Shown here piece after piece: positions 22,110-35,029 of a stretch of 58,000 nucleotides of DNA (position 1 is its first letter; each line of letters begins with the position of its first letter). The DNA comes from Cryptomeria japonica (Eukaryota; Streptophyta; Pinopsida; Cupressales; Cupressaceae). The notes below the pieces were generated by a model. That model had not been told where the DNA came from. It was given only the letters and a program-made list of their open reading frames with translations, and did no database searches. The stretch is taken from assembly GCF_030272615.1 (NCBI RefSeq), contig NC_081412.1:38634911-38692910 (forward strand). The letters are read 5' to 3'. Both the position numbers and the translations under genes were made by a program.

Positions 22110-25072
22110 GAAGTGACGTGTGTGCACATGTTATTTCAAAGAAAATGATGTGTTTTTGTGATTTATGATCAAATGCAATTTTTGTGTCGCTCTTTTGATT
22201 TGCAAGTTGTGCCCCAGATTCGATATTTTGATGGTGATGCCCCAGATTCGATATTTTGATGGTGATACCATATTTGATTTGATGTGTGATGCCCCAGATT
22301 CGATATTTGTGTCGTGCTGTCATGATCTTATGTAGTTGTCCAATATGAGTGTCGGTATAACTTGTTTTGATGTGAGATATTTCAAGTTATGTAGATATCA
22401 ATGTGTTGTTTTGATCAAAATATGATTTATTTGCGTGTTCTATTTCAAGTTCGATGTGGGAAGCCTGAGTTGTGTTACAAGTTGATATGGGTTGGAAACT
22501 TGAGTTGTGTTACAAGCTGATATGGATGGGAAACTTGAGTTGTTTTACAAGTTTATGTGATTTTGGTACTTGAGTTGTTTTACAAGTTTTGATATGGTTT
22601 TTGAGAACTTGAGTTGTTTTACAAGTTGATATGAAATGATAGGTTTTTGAACTTTGATATAGATGAGCAAAATGTTTCATTTTGTTGATCGGAGTTTGAT
22701 TTTGATATCGTTGTTTTGATGTGGAAACTAATATTGGATTTGTTTTGAGATTTGATATGATAATGCCCCCTCGGGAGATCGTTTGTGCACACAAAGCATG
22801 AATGATCTCTCAAAAGAAGAAGAATGTTGTTTGAAAGATAGAAGAGTAGATAGTGATGGCATGCATGGGTTTGATAAGATTGATTAGATTGATTGGAATG
22901 AGAGCAAGTCTTGTTTCAGGTATGACACCTCCTGTATAAGACATGGATGATCGAGCATCTGGTTTCAAGAATGATAACGCTTGTATAAGATATGGATGAT
23001 CAAGCATCTGGTTTCAAGAAGGATACCACCTGTATAAGACATGATAGAAGATAGTTTGGAAGAATGATGAAGATAGTTTAGAAGAATGATAGAAGATAGT
23101 TTGGAAGAATGATGAAAGATAGTTTGGAAGAATGATAGAAGATATGAAAGTGAAGAAAGATTCCATGATGATGTGATAGATATGCATGCGAGGAATGCAA
23201 TGATGAATGATGAATGATATTTTGAAAATGAGATGTATGATATGATATGCAACTAATTGTAAAATGATATGTAACTATTTGTAAAATGATGTGCAGCTAA
23301 TTGTAAAATGATGTGCAGCTAATTGTTTTTGGAGCATCCTCATTCTGCATTTGCCATCCGATATAACCATTCATTTTCTTTCTTTGTAAATATCATCACT
23401 GAGCATTTATTGATTTTTGGATATGTTGAAAATTTATACAAGCATAATAGTATAATTGAACCATAATGACCTGAGAAAAATTTACCTGATATTTGATTTT
23501 GCAAGATAGCACAAGCGTCAAGTTATAATTGAACCAGGACAACTTGAGTGCATATTGCGTAAATAGACAAGAGTTAACCTTTGTCTCATACAAATCCAAA
23601 ATGTCCTCAGCGATATGCCACCTGATTGCTTCGTAGGACAAATTTGCATGGAAAAAGACTTCACTCATAGATAGAAGACAAATAAAACATCACATTCCTT
23701 CCTTGCTCCTCTAGTCGTAAGACATCCTTGAGTCACTTAGGAGATATGATAAGCAAAAATTAACAACCATAAGTAAGCATGCATGCTATTTGGAATGTAT
23801 TCTTCTCAATTAAAACATCTTGCAAATAGATCTTTGTTCAGTTGAAATCAGTTCAAGTTTGTGATGTTTAGCCTTCTTGCATTATCGATTGTCATTTGTT
23901 GGTTGTTTTGATCCTTGTCGTCTTACTACGTTTTTGGTCTGATGTTGAAAATCTTGAAGGCGAGATGCCCCCAGCGAGGTCAGGATTTTGCCCCTTATTG
24001 TTGATACTACTTTGATATGGATATGTACATTGATCACCAAGCCATGGTGGGATATTATTTGGATAATTGTTTCAGATAAACCAAGGACAGTGACTATACT
24101 AAGTATGTCCAAGATTGATAAGCATTTGTGAATTTCTGGTGATGTCTCAGATGGGTGGATATGATATGTACAATATGATTTGTGAAACATGTACTACCAT
24201 CAATTGATAAAGATAAGGCTAACTAGAACAAAATCCAGCAGTCATACTGATTGATGTCATTGTTATGATTTGGTTGATGATTGATGTATAAAAATTTATT
24301 TCTCTTGATGAATTTGGAAAAACTAGGTTGTTGTTTCTTCAACATGATGTTACGATAAAGGTTCTTTCTTCTCAGAATAAGGTGATTAGTCATGCATGAG
24401 TGATCAATGGTTTCCTTTGATTGGTTTGGATTCAGTTGATTCTTGTTTTTGAAAATTTCAAATTTTACTCTATCAAAGTGAAGGTTTAGATGCCCCTTCA
24501 CAACAAAGTGTGTCAAATGATATGGATAAAAGCCTCCCGATCTGGAAACTTGATTTGACAATTTGAAAATTTTAAACAAGTGTTTTTGAGATAAAAATCT
24601 GTAAGATGGTAAAGGATTCTATTGATACTGATGATGAAATTTTCCAGATTATGATAGGATAGACGTCCTTTATCGCGCGATTTGTTTAGGATTCTGACAA
24701 TTTTTGTTTTGGCACAAATTTAGCTCGAGAAATAGTTTTAATGGTTTGTTTGTCACTCTGCTTTGATGAAAAATGATGTTGATGGATGGATTGATTATCA
24801 AGACTTGATGATTGATAAGAATGTCTAGATTCAAAGAGTGAGTACCTCGTATAAGACCGATCTGTCTGGTTCCGAGTGTACCTATCCTTGTATAAGACAT
24901 GTTTGATGTTGATGTTGATTTCAAGTAATGAATTGATTAACAAGACATGTGATAAGTTTGATTGCAGACTTTGAGAGTTTTCCTATTGTTGATCTGATTT
25001 GATGGATGGTCCATGTGTTCATGCTTTGATTTTTATTTTTTATTTTTATTTTTTTTGGTTTTGTTGATTTTT

Positions 25073-25210
25073 AGTTTTTGGATATTTTGAATTTTTTTTT
25101 GAGTTTTTGGATATTTTGATTTTTTTTTAATTTTTTTTTTTTTGAGTTTTTGGATATTTTGATTTTTTTGAGTTTTTGGATATTTTATTTTTTTTGAGTT
25201 TTTGGATTAG
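25073..25210. repeat. AT-rich minisatellite, about 30-bp unit
   Basis: Five degenerate copies of GAGTTTTTGGATATTTTGAT followed by a T run. Confidence 0.7.
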
Positions 25211-25861
25211 AAGAAAGATGTATTTGGTTGCCCTAATGTATATCAAGACAAGGAATGGATGAATGGATGACTGAACCATTGAGGTGGAAATAGATTTGTT
25301 GTCCATAGTTTTGATCAAGATCAAGGATGAAAAAGGGGATATGGATAGAGATAGGATATAGATAGCACTGGATGATGGAAGCAATGAATAGATAGGATAG
25401 ATAGATATGAATTAGAGTGAAGCAAGATTGTAGAAATAATTGGAGGATAGAAGAAATGAATAGATAGGATAAGGGATGTGGATTAGAGGACATGGGAGAT
25501 ATGGTAGGAAGAATAGAGTGGATGAACTTTGCCCCCAAGCATAGAGGTTTCCATTTGCAAAAAGGTGATATGTAAGATTGTCATAGTATTTAGCACCATC
25601 TGAATAAGTGTTTTTGAACTTTTCAAAGATAGAGACCCAACCCACACTTAGAACCTCTGGAAATTTCATTTGAACATTTCTAGCAACTAGGAAGCAGACT
25701 CAAAAGGGAAGAAGAATCCCAAACTGGATCAAGGTACTTAGTCTTTGATTACCCATGTGTGTGCAAGTGGGTTCATTCTGGTTCATATGATCATTGTAAT
25801 CTTCAGAATCCAACATGGCTAGCTACATGAGTTACCTTAACTTCAAAAGCATTCTGGATAG

Positions 25862-25972
25862 AGCCTCGCTGCCAGCGAGCGTCCATAGCCCCGACGAGGT
25901 TATCGCTGTAATCTCACAAACATTGCTCCATTGCCAGCCAGGCGTCCATAGCCCCGATGGAGTTATTTGCAT
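25862..25972. repeat. Two copies of a GC-rich unit of about 57 bp
   Basis: The unit carries GGCGTCCATAGCCCCGA(C/T)G(A/G)(A/G)GTTAT twice in otherwise AT-rich DNA. Confidence 0.6.
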
Positions 25973-26330
25973 GTTCCCGTAGCCAATCATTTTGATATTG
26001 CATTTCATTGCATTTTGCTTTTCTTGATATTCATTTTCTTGCTCATGCTTTTGATATTTTTATTTTTATTTTTTTTCTCTTTATTTTTCTTGCATTGGCT
26101 TGTAAGTGATGAAACTTACATGGGTCTGATAATTACAATGGTGTTGAAGCAAGATTTTAGATTTTTCACTAGCCATGTCTTCAATTTAAGAGATCACAAT
26201 GATTTAGAGCAATCGATTAAGTGTATGAGATATAGTAATCAAAAGATGTCGGTACCAAGATACGATAAGTGGTTCTTTTCTGGATTGAGTGTGTATCCCA
26301 AACAAAAGAAAATGTTAAAGAGGAACAACC

Positions 26331-27176
26331 TCAGATTCTGAAGCATTTCATGAATAGATATCTAGGAAAAGGACTGAACATGAGATTCGAGCATGGGCAA
26401 GTATGTGACAAAATGACACAAATTCCTATCTCACAAATGAAGGATTTTATGCGAAGGATTGAATGAAAGGGATGGAAGGATAGAAAAGAGGTGTTGGATA
26501 ATAGATAGAATGTTTGAAGATTTTTGCAAGGATAGATAGAAATGTTTTCAAGATGAGTTTTGGTACTTGAGAAGTGATGAAGAGATGGAGGAAAATTGAA
26601 TTTTGGAACAAAAGGACCCAAAATAGATAGAGGAAATGATAGAAGAATAGTTTTGGAAAGATGTTTAGATAGAGGGTTGAAAGAATTTCAAAGATGTGCT
26701 CCTCGTTCATCTTTCTTATGGATCATTTGAGGTGATGGATTTGTGGATGGAGGGAAGTAAGGACCCAAGATGGATGGAAGGGATGGAGAATTCGATTGGG
26801 GAATGAAAGGACCTAAGATAGATTTGGAGGATGAAGAGATTCCTTGATCTTGATCTTGACTTGGAGTAGGATCATTTGAGTTTGTGCTTTTCTCTTGATT
26901 TAGAATAGTGGAGGATATGGAAGGAATATCATGATTTTGCTTAAGAGATGGATGTTGAATGGGACTCTGCTTTTGAGATGAAAGAGGGTCATTGTGGATG
27001 GAATACCAAAATTTTAGGGGATCATCATAAGATTCTTGACAGGTGGGATCTTGATCGAAGATGGGATCAGATTGGAGAGCCATGATATTGTGATCTTGAT
27101 TTAGGCTAGGACTCATTTCCTTTGACTGAGTTTCCTTTTTCTCGGTTTGATGATGAATGGTCGTATGAATGATCAA
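26331..27176 (-). pseudogene. Decayed Ser/Pro/Gln-rich frame with repeated SILGPF motif
   Basis: From an ATG at 27176, 162 codons are open, ending with a stop at 26688. The same frame is open again to 26331 in the same phase. It is rich in Ser, Pro, Gln and Asp. The motif SILGPF(I/V)P or SILGPYFP occurs three times (SILGPFIPQ, SILGPYFPP, SILGPFVPK). There is no known domain. It lies within old element DNA and may be the end of an extra retrotransposon frame or chance. Coding status is uncertain. Confidence 0.3.
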
Positions 27177-28044
27177 AGTTCATGTTTTTGATAGGTTGAT
27201 GTAGAGAAATTTACTCCTTTTGGTAAGGTTCTTAGGACTAGGTTGCCTCTTCTTTAACTTAGTTTTTTTGATAAAGACATGTTCGTCTCAAAATATGAAG
27301 AGTGGTCATACACGAATGATCAATGGTTTCCTTCGATGTTTGGATTGAGATACTTCATTTGGAAACTTAAGTCTACTTTTATCAAATGAAGGTTTAAATG
27401 CCCCCTCACGACAAAGTGTGTCAAATGATATGGATAAAGTCTTCTGATATGGAAACTTGATTTGATGACTTAAGTCTAAACTAGGTATGATTGTTTGATA
27501 AAATCCTTTAGATGATGGACCTTTTGATCAAGGTGATGATAATACCTGATTTTGATAGGATAAAGTCTTATCTTTAGCTAGTTTTGGATTTAACAACTTT
27601 TGTCTAAGACTGACTTGTTTCATTTGGAAATGATTTCTCTGTTGTTTTGATTTGATTTCTTGTGATCGCGTTTGATATTGGACCTGAAAGGATACTCAAT
27701 AAGTTTGAAAACTTTTTCTAGAATTATACTTCATGAGAGTACATTTGTGTTCCTTGTTTAGTACTTATTCTTCATTTAAAATGGTATGTCTCTTATGAAC
27801 AATTTCTCCTCGATGAATATGTCCAATCTTTCTCTCTAACCTGAATCAACTTTTTCTTGTATTTATGATGTGATTCCATTTCATGTGTGGGATTGTTTGT
27901 TCACTCAAGGATTTTTTTTTATGAAAGACATGTGTATCCTAGATACAACCTATTCCTCGCTTGATGATGTATGTCTATTTTAAACAAATTCCTCTCTTGG
28001 AGTCAAAAAGTGTGTTAGCCTTCATCAAGAATCCCTTTACCTAG

Positions 28045-28818
28045 TGTAGACACCTAAAATTGTCCCGTCTAATTAAATAAATATTTTTATTTATTTAATT
28101 ATTTTATCCTACTTCTTCTATTAATTAAATAAATCTTTATTTATTTAATTAATTCATTTACCCTCTTCTTGCCTTATTTCTCATTTAAATAAATACTTTT
28201 ATTTATTTAAATTATCCCTTTCCTAAAATTAAATAAATACTTTTATTTATTTAATTGATCCCACTTCTTCTATTAATTAAATAAATCTTTATTTATTTAA
28301 TTAATTCATTAGCCTTTTCTACCTATGACACATGACATTCATCTCTTAATTCCTAAACTACCTACCCTCTTATTATTTTATTATTTCCTCTACCTACCCT
28401 CTAATCCTAGTCGACCATCTATCTTTTACACCTCTTAATCTTATCCCTCCATTTCTTATAGTGTATTATATATAAGAGGATGCTTCTCTCATTATCGATC
28501 CCCTCCCAAGAATTCTAGCATTTGAACTTTTATATGCAATCAAGCCTACTTGCAACCATATTTTCATTCTTTGTTGAGCTCTTGTGCACACATAAAATCT
28601 GAGAGCAAATATATCAAGCAAGATCAATGGAGATAGGAAGAATGGAGATCCAAACCCTATTGGACATGTGATGGTATAATCTTTGTGATTTCGTTGATTT
28701 GCATTGCCTTAGGTAATCTTCATATGTTATGGTGGACCTTTGTTGTTTGTTAGGCTAGGGTTTTGTGGTTGAATCTATTTAGTCTTTCAATATCGTTATT
28801 ACATTTTTACCATAAACA
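28045..28818 (+). repeat. 5' LTR of the 13.4 kb element
   Basis: TGTAGACACC...ACCATAAACA. The U3 part carries five AT hairpins (28071-28305). A TATA box (TATATATAAG) lies near 28467 and a conserved transcript part follows (GAGCAAATATATCAAGCAAG). Confidence 0.93.
28071..28305. repeat. Array of five AT-rich hairpins in the LTR
   Basis: Near-perfect inverted repeats at 28071-28100, 28120-28153, 28183-28212, 28227-28256 and 28272-28305, all of the form (A)ATTAAATAAAT-loop-ATTTATTTAAT(T), separated by pyrimidine-rich spacers such as CCTACTTCTTCT. The same array sits at about 40693-40927. A version with four hairpins is at about 48046-48222. Confidence 0.9.
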
Positions 28819-28842
28819 TTTTGGTAGGCCCAATGGGACATG
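28819..28842 (+). promoter_or_regulatory. Primer binding site region
   Basis: TTTTGGTAGGCCCAATGGGAC follows the LTR. The second copy has TTTTGGCACGCCCGGTGGGTC at 55621, which looks closer to the original. Transitions have altered this copy. The tRNA is not assigned. Confidence 0.7.
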
Positions 28843-28959
28843 GATTTTTGTTAGATCTATGTTTTTTGCAGATTTTTCTAACCCTATATTGTTGTTTTGT
28901 AAAACAATTTGGAGAATAACCTTGTGCAGCTAGGGTTTTGGACACAAAATTAAGATCTT

Positions 28960-29900
28960 GGAGAGATCTGATCCAATTTCACAAACGGATTGAAATTTTT
29001 CCATAAACTTTTGTTTGCTCATTTGGGACAATATCAAGAGCTTGCAATCCAAAATTCAAATTTTTGGGAGCATATTTGAATTTTCTATGATTTTTTTATG
29101 AATTTTCATAAAAATTTAATTTTGAGAGAAAATAAGCGAATTTTTTGGATTTTCTTATATTTTTGGAAATCTCTCTGATTTATACACAAGATCTTTTGTT
29201 TGTGATTTTAATTTTGATACAAAATATTTCCTAAAAAATTAGATTTTTAAAACTTAGGGTTTTTCATTATTTTGATCAGATCTCACAAACGGCTTTAAAT
29301 TTTGGCATCAAATTTTTTTTCCAGGTCACTAAAAATATCAAAAGTGCTTAGTTAAAGAATCATATTGTTTGGAGCATATTTGAATTTTCTATTAATTTTT
29401 TATGTATTTTCATAAAAACATAATTTTGAGAGAAAATGAGTGAATTTTTTGGATTGGTTTACAGTTTTAGAAATTTCTCATAATTATACACAGGATCTAT
29501 TCTTTGTAATTTTAATTTTGATGCAAAATTATTCATAAAAAATTAGATCTTTAAACATTAGGGTTTTGCATTATTTTGATCATATCTCACAAACTGCTCA
29601 TAACTTTTGTAAGAATTTTTTTTTTGCAAGTTTTGAATACTATCAGGAGTTTCCAGTTAAAAAATCAGATTTTTTGGATCAATTTTGCATTTTATATGAG
29701 TTTTTTATGAGTTTTCATAAAAAATTATTTTTTGGAACAAATTAAAATTTTTTTTGGATTTTCTTACATTTCTAGAAATGTCTTGAAATTTTACAGGTGC
29801 TCTATTTTTTTTATGATGCAAAATAACTCGCGGAAAATCAGATCTTTGAATCTATCAAAAAACGTCTTGTCAAAGGCCCCTATTTCAGAAAGTCTTTTGG
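28960..29900 (+). repeat. Leader tandem repeat, about 304-bp unit, three copies
   Basis: The markers CACAAACGGATT (28980), CACAAACGGCTT (29285) and CACAAACTGCTC (29588) fall at a constant spacing. Each unit also contains TTTTTGGA(G/T)CA, ATTTTCATAAAAA and GATTTTCTTACAT-like words. The second element copy has the same triplication at 55740-56690. Confidence 0.8.
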
Positions 29901-30149
29901 ATCTAAAATTTACCTAACTTGTTTGCTTGCAAGAAGGGGTAATCATTTGAAACAACCCAAACTACTAACAAATCTTGTTGCAAGATCTTGGCAAGGGTTT
30001 TTCTTTTGATTTTCATGGTGTGTCTTGTTTTCATAGACTAGCAAACACTTCAATTGATGCACTAAAATTGAACCAGTGTCTTTTGTGTCTTGGGCAATAG
30101 GCTCTTTGTGTTTAATCTTTAGAGGGCATGTCTTCTTGTGTGGTCATTA

Positions 30150-30680
30150 GGACTACTAGTGAGGAGAGAATGACCCAAGTGGTAGTGAGGAAAACTCACC
30201 TCTTTTGAACCACTATAAATAACTGTATCCATGGTGAAAGCCATGGGTAACGTGTGTTGATTAGTTCATACTGACACTATGTCTCCCCATAAACCCGTTT
30301 TATCAATTTTATTTGATCAATAGTAGGGCGTAACCCCTACCAGCTGAGAGCCTTCTGTATTTACAAAGCTGAAAGTGTCACATGTATGGTCACATGAGCG
30401 GATGCCTTTACTAGCAGCTTTATATTTTAGAAAGCCAAAATCCTTCTAGTTGTCAAGGTAGGAGGTCAGACCTCTGGAGCGGCCCACACACATATGGTTC
30501 GTAGTAGAGATACAAAGTTCGCCACAGGGATTTTTCATCGGGACTGGTGCTTGGCTGCCCCAGAGAAGTGAGTGTCAAGGGTAGAGCCAGCGGAGTCAAG
30601 CATCTAAGTATCTACTTTGAATAGCATAGCCTCGGGGGAAACCCCATGTGGGATCAACAACTATTGTCCTGGCCAACCTT
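30150..30680 (+). other. Conserved GC-richer leader block
   Basis: Non-coding by the absence of a sustained frame, yet well conserved with 56900-57425: GACTGGTGCTTGGCTGCC, TCAAGCA(T/C)CTAAGTATC and ACAACTATTGTCCTGGCCAA occur in both. It could hold packaging, dimerisation or translation-start signals of the element RNA. The rest of the leader to 31508 has no recognised content. Confidence 0.5.
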
Positions 30681-31508
30681 AAGAATTGTGCATGTCTTCT
30701 TTTAAACATTCAAATATTCAAGATCAAACATCAAAACATTGTGTCTTTTCTATCTTCAAGTGTATGCAAAACATTTTTACATCAAACAACACACTTTCTT
30801 TGGAGTCATTTTGAGTCTAAACACCTGCAAACATAGAGTCCTAATCAACATTGTGTCGTCTTGTCACGAAATACGGTCATAAATTCATAATTGGTCACAA
30901 CAAGCAACTTCACAAATTGGAAAAATTGCACTCAGGTCTTATAAATGCATCTTTTTAGTATCTAGTCAAGTCTATCTTGGGTAACTTTGTCTGTGAAGTA
31001 TACAGGCACGTCTGTGTTCAGTATTGGGAAAATCTACAATCCAACAAACAAGAGCAATCAGCTTCATAATTCTTGAGCTTCCTATGTTATTTCTATGGGT
31101 TTTCATCTAGAGTTCAGCCTATTTTTTCGGTCTCACAAAGTTCATCATTGCTTTACACCTTGCATTAAATCCACATTTATCTAAACTTAAGTCAAAAGGT
31201 CACTTGCTTGTCCTCATCTTGCTTTGTCAACACAATACATACAACAACATTTTTCTAAGTGGTCCCTCATCAAGGTCTATCACCTTTGGGTCTCATTTGG
31301 TCTTACTTAGAGTCAAGGTTAGCTTATCTCATCAAGAGAAACTATCCTCTCTTTGGAAACCACACCTACTCTACTACATACATACTTGGTCTTACACTTT
31401 GGACATTGCAAGTAAACCTCAGATTCATTTACATTCCATCCAACTCTTGGTCTTTCATATTCTTTCTATTTTCATCTAGTCTCACACATCTTGGTCAAGA
31501 CCTAGTTC

Positions 31509-34500
31509 ATGGTTGAAACCCTTTCCCAAAAATCTAGGAGAGAAGCTAAAGATGCTCAAGAGTCCGCAAACATGAGTGGCTATGAGTACGACAACGATAT
31601 CTTTTTCAATTTTGATCATACCATATTACCTGACATGGACATCTATAGAAATAATCAAAATGTTGAGACCCTGGATAATACAAACAACAATGATATACAC
31701 AATGACAATGTGGATAACATTTCAGTACATTAAGCAGAAGTGGAAGACTCTATTATGGAACCCCATTTTAATAGATTGGTTGAGGAAATCATGAGAAGAG
31801 ATAGACACTATTTCTTACAAGTGATGGCATAAAGTGGAACTAAGATACCTCATGATTTTGACATGTCTCAAATAGTGGAAAACTAACCTATGCAAGAAAC
31901 TCAACTCAACATGGATCAAAGGAGACCTAATAGTGGAGGTACTAGAGGACCACATTTCATGCCTGAGTCGCCATCATCCTTGTTTCAAAAACCTAAGGTC
32001 CCAAATACACATGGTCAAGCTTTTGATACTCACAAAAGAACATCTCATGAACAACTCCTTCTATGCAGACCTTTATGGAAATATTATGCGAATAAATACA
32101 CTCAATCACATACCAATTCTAAGGACCAACCTTAAAAGCAATTGGATATTCAGAGGCATACTCAAAATTTGGACACAAGAAAACCCCATGTCAAATTTGG
32201 GGAAAATACACAAGAGAAAACTCATTATATGCCTTATGACCCTACATCAAGTGGTCCCTACATGCATTATCATTATAGACCTCCTCCATATGAAAATGTT
32301 TATGATCAATACCATCCATATATGTAGTATCCTCCTCCCCCACCCGATGGTTCAGGCATGGGATATGGTCCAAGAAGTCGATCTCCACCTAAGAACAATT
32401 TGAAACAACAAATAAATGACTTAGAAAAGAAAATGGAGGACATAAATACACCAAATCCAGCTTACACAATGAGAGACACATGTCCCTATCCATTTGATAA
32501 AAGCATTCCAATGCCTCATTTTCATACACACTTTGTAACACCTAAGTTTGTTAAGTACAGAGGCAAAGGAGACCCTAGGCACATATAAGACATTTTTTCA
32601 TGGCTTGCATTGAGGTAGCAGTAGAAGAAACATACTTGATGAGATTGTTCCCACAAAGATTAGGTGATCAAGCTATAGAATGGTTCTCCCAACTTCCACC
32701 TAGAATTAAGTCATGGGGTGATCTAGCAGAAGCTTCCATACAATATTTCTCATATAATATTGAGACAAATATATCAGTTACCACTTTGTGCAACACCAAA
32801 CAAAAGGATGGGGAGTCATTTTCATCATTCTTACAAAGATGAAGGAATTTAGCCAGCAAATGCTCTTGTGAAATTCCACCAAAACAAATGGTAGAGATGT
32901 TCACCTAGAATGTCAACAGATAAATTGGTTATGACTTGAGGAAAGATTGTTTGTCCACCTTCAAGGAAGTCATTGAAAAGGGCTTAGCAAAAGAGAAGGT
33001 CCTAATTGAACAAGGAGTAATTAAGATATTCAAAGAAAACAAATAGGACTTTAAAGGAAAGGACAAGCCACGATTTTGCAACAAAAACAAGAACACAGTA
33101 AATGATGATGTTGTTGATGCTAACACAGTAAGACCCAAAATCATTCTTTCTGGATCAAGTTCTACAAACAACCAAGTGAATACTCGAACAACTTCAAAAC
33201 CATGAAGAAAATATACCCCATTAGGAGAACCACTTGAGTCAGCTTTCAAGAAGCTAGTGGCAAACAAGATAATAACAATTCTAGATAATCCTCCATATGA
33301 GTCAAAGGTCAAACCAAATTGGTGGAATGATGATGAGTACTATGAGTATCATAAGAGCAAGGGACATAAAATAGGAAATTGTCATCGTCTAAACAACATT
33401 ATACAAGATCTTATCGATAGAGGTGACATTGAGATCAAAGGACACTCATCCAATTAGGAGCATGAGATGTTTAAGGAACCATTCCCTAAACACGACAAGG
33501 GAAAATCCAAAGCCATAGATGAGCAGACCAACTATACTAGAGCATCCTATAACTATGATTCAACTGTCAATCACATTTCGATGGACAATTATGTCTCTAC
33601 CATTATCATAAAGGACAAAATGCCTAAAAATTCTGCCCAAAGACCCAAAGTTGTCCTAAAAGGCATTGGATCTTCTTCTGAATCTACCTTTGAATGTAAT
33701 GTTACAACTCATTGAGGTAAGGTCACTTTGCAAGGTGCTCCAGCTAAAAACACCACTTCCTCATCAACCAAACCTAAGTACGATATGGTATAACAGTTAG
33801 GGAAGACACTCGCGCTTATCTCTATTCTTGAGCTTTTATGCATATCCCCTACACATAAAGTTTTTCTTGACAAAACTTTGAGAGACACGTTTGTCCCCAC
33901 TGATCTGAACATGGACCTATTTCAAGCCATGGTGGGATACCTTTCCATTCTACATTCTCTTACATTCACTAAAGCTGACGACACATCCATAAGCCAACCG
34001 CATAATGCACCTTTACACATTGAAGCCTTCCTACACAAACATCGAATAAAATGAGTCCTGATAGATGGAGGAGCTGGTCTCAATATATGTACTTTGAACA
34101 CAATAATACAATTGGTATATTTTGATAAAGTTGTGAATGCTATGAACAAAATTACCATCAAGGCATATGATGACGAAGAGTGTTCATCCAAGGGCACAAT
34201 CACCTTACCTCTTAGAGTTGGGCCAGTTATGAAGGATGTGGTTTGTCAAGTCCTTGATCTAGATCTCACATATAAAATAATCTTGGGATGCCCATGGATT
34301 CATGAAATGAGAGTTTTTCCCTCTACATATCACCGATGTATCAAGTTCCCACACAATGGAGTTGAAGTGGCTGTCAAAGCTGACCCAAACCTATTCATAT
34401 ATTGCAACAATCTATGACCTAGATCAGAAATAACAATCCCAGTCAATTGAGAGGTTGTTCCTTCATCAGCATATGTAGATCCAGAATCCTTGAAAGCTTC

Positions 34501-35029
34501 TACATCCAAACAAACAGAGCTCAAAGAAAAGTTCAAGATTAAAGACATGGGACGTGGTGAGTATATCTTTCATGTTGATCAACTCCCACTATCGCATAAG
34601 ACATTTAGTTGACCAGAACAACCTACAAACAATTTGCAATGCCAAGGAATTGGGTATGACGCACCTAATGTTGTGGCTACTAAGTCTAAATGCAAATCTC
34701 CTCTAGTGGTGCAAGCAGCTCTTGATATCAATAGTCCTAAGAGTGGTTCCAACAAAGAATCTATTAAATATATCGCCAGCCCTCTTGAGAACTCACATAG
34801 CTTTACCATTTCATCCATTCATTCCATTTCCACTCCACTCCTAGACTTGGATCAACAAGAATCACAAAATCTCTTACTAATTGGGGATCAAAAATCAAGT
34901 TTTGAAAATAAATATCTAAAAATCAAAAATAAAGAGAAGTCCTTTAGTCCAAATCAAAATCAAAAGCTACTAGACTCTGCAAAAATCAAAGTCAAGGATA
35001 AAACTCCTATGAAAAAGAGCAAGAGATGA
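31509..35029 (+). pseudogene. Gag-protease polyprotein, Tat-like Ty3/gypsy
   Basis: One reading frame from MVETLSQKSRREAKDAQES. It continues through several stops to about 32590, shifts there (one T apparently lost from the T run before ATGGCTTGC) and then stays in one phase to the TGA at 35029, about 1,170 codons in all. Residues about 330-520 match the gag capsid family (FHTHFVTPKFVKYRGKGDPRH, then QRLGDQAIEWFSQLPP and FLQR). A His/Cys box typical of Tat-type gag follows (YYEYHKSKGHKIGNCHRL). The aspartic protease active site reads VLIDGGAGLNICTLN near 34060, downstream of which is IILGCPWIHEM. Gag forms the particle and protease matures it. Many stops (TAG/TAA at Gln, TGA at Arg) show it is dead. 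No reverse transcriptase follows. Confidence 0.85.

Larger units (their letters stand above)
22110..28039. mobile_element. Decayed, repeat-rich interior of old gypsy-like element(s)
   Basis: No intact gene. It contains several local duplications: a GATGCCCCAGATTCGATATT unit three times at 22205-22300; an ACTTGAGTTGT(G/T)TTACAAG unit at least four times at 22465-22625; TGTATAAGACATGGATGATC units at 22930-23040; and a GAAGATAGTTTGGAAGAATG unit four times at 23045-23135. A block of about 280 bp at 24300-24580 recurs at about 27205-27490 in the same orientation. The DNA right of 28039 continues at 41446, because the 13.4 kb element inserted here. Confidence 0.6.

Noticed and set aside
22195-23150. 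CRISPR-like array, because short units repeat
   Set aside because: Units are adjacent and degenerate without unique spacers of constant length, and the context is a plant nuclear genome.
32600-32842. Treating the gag fragments at 31.5-33.5 kb as separate small genes
   Set aside because: They lie in one phase apart from one shift at a T run and together give gag and protease motifs in normal order.
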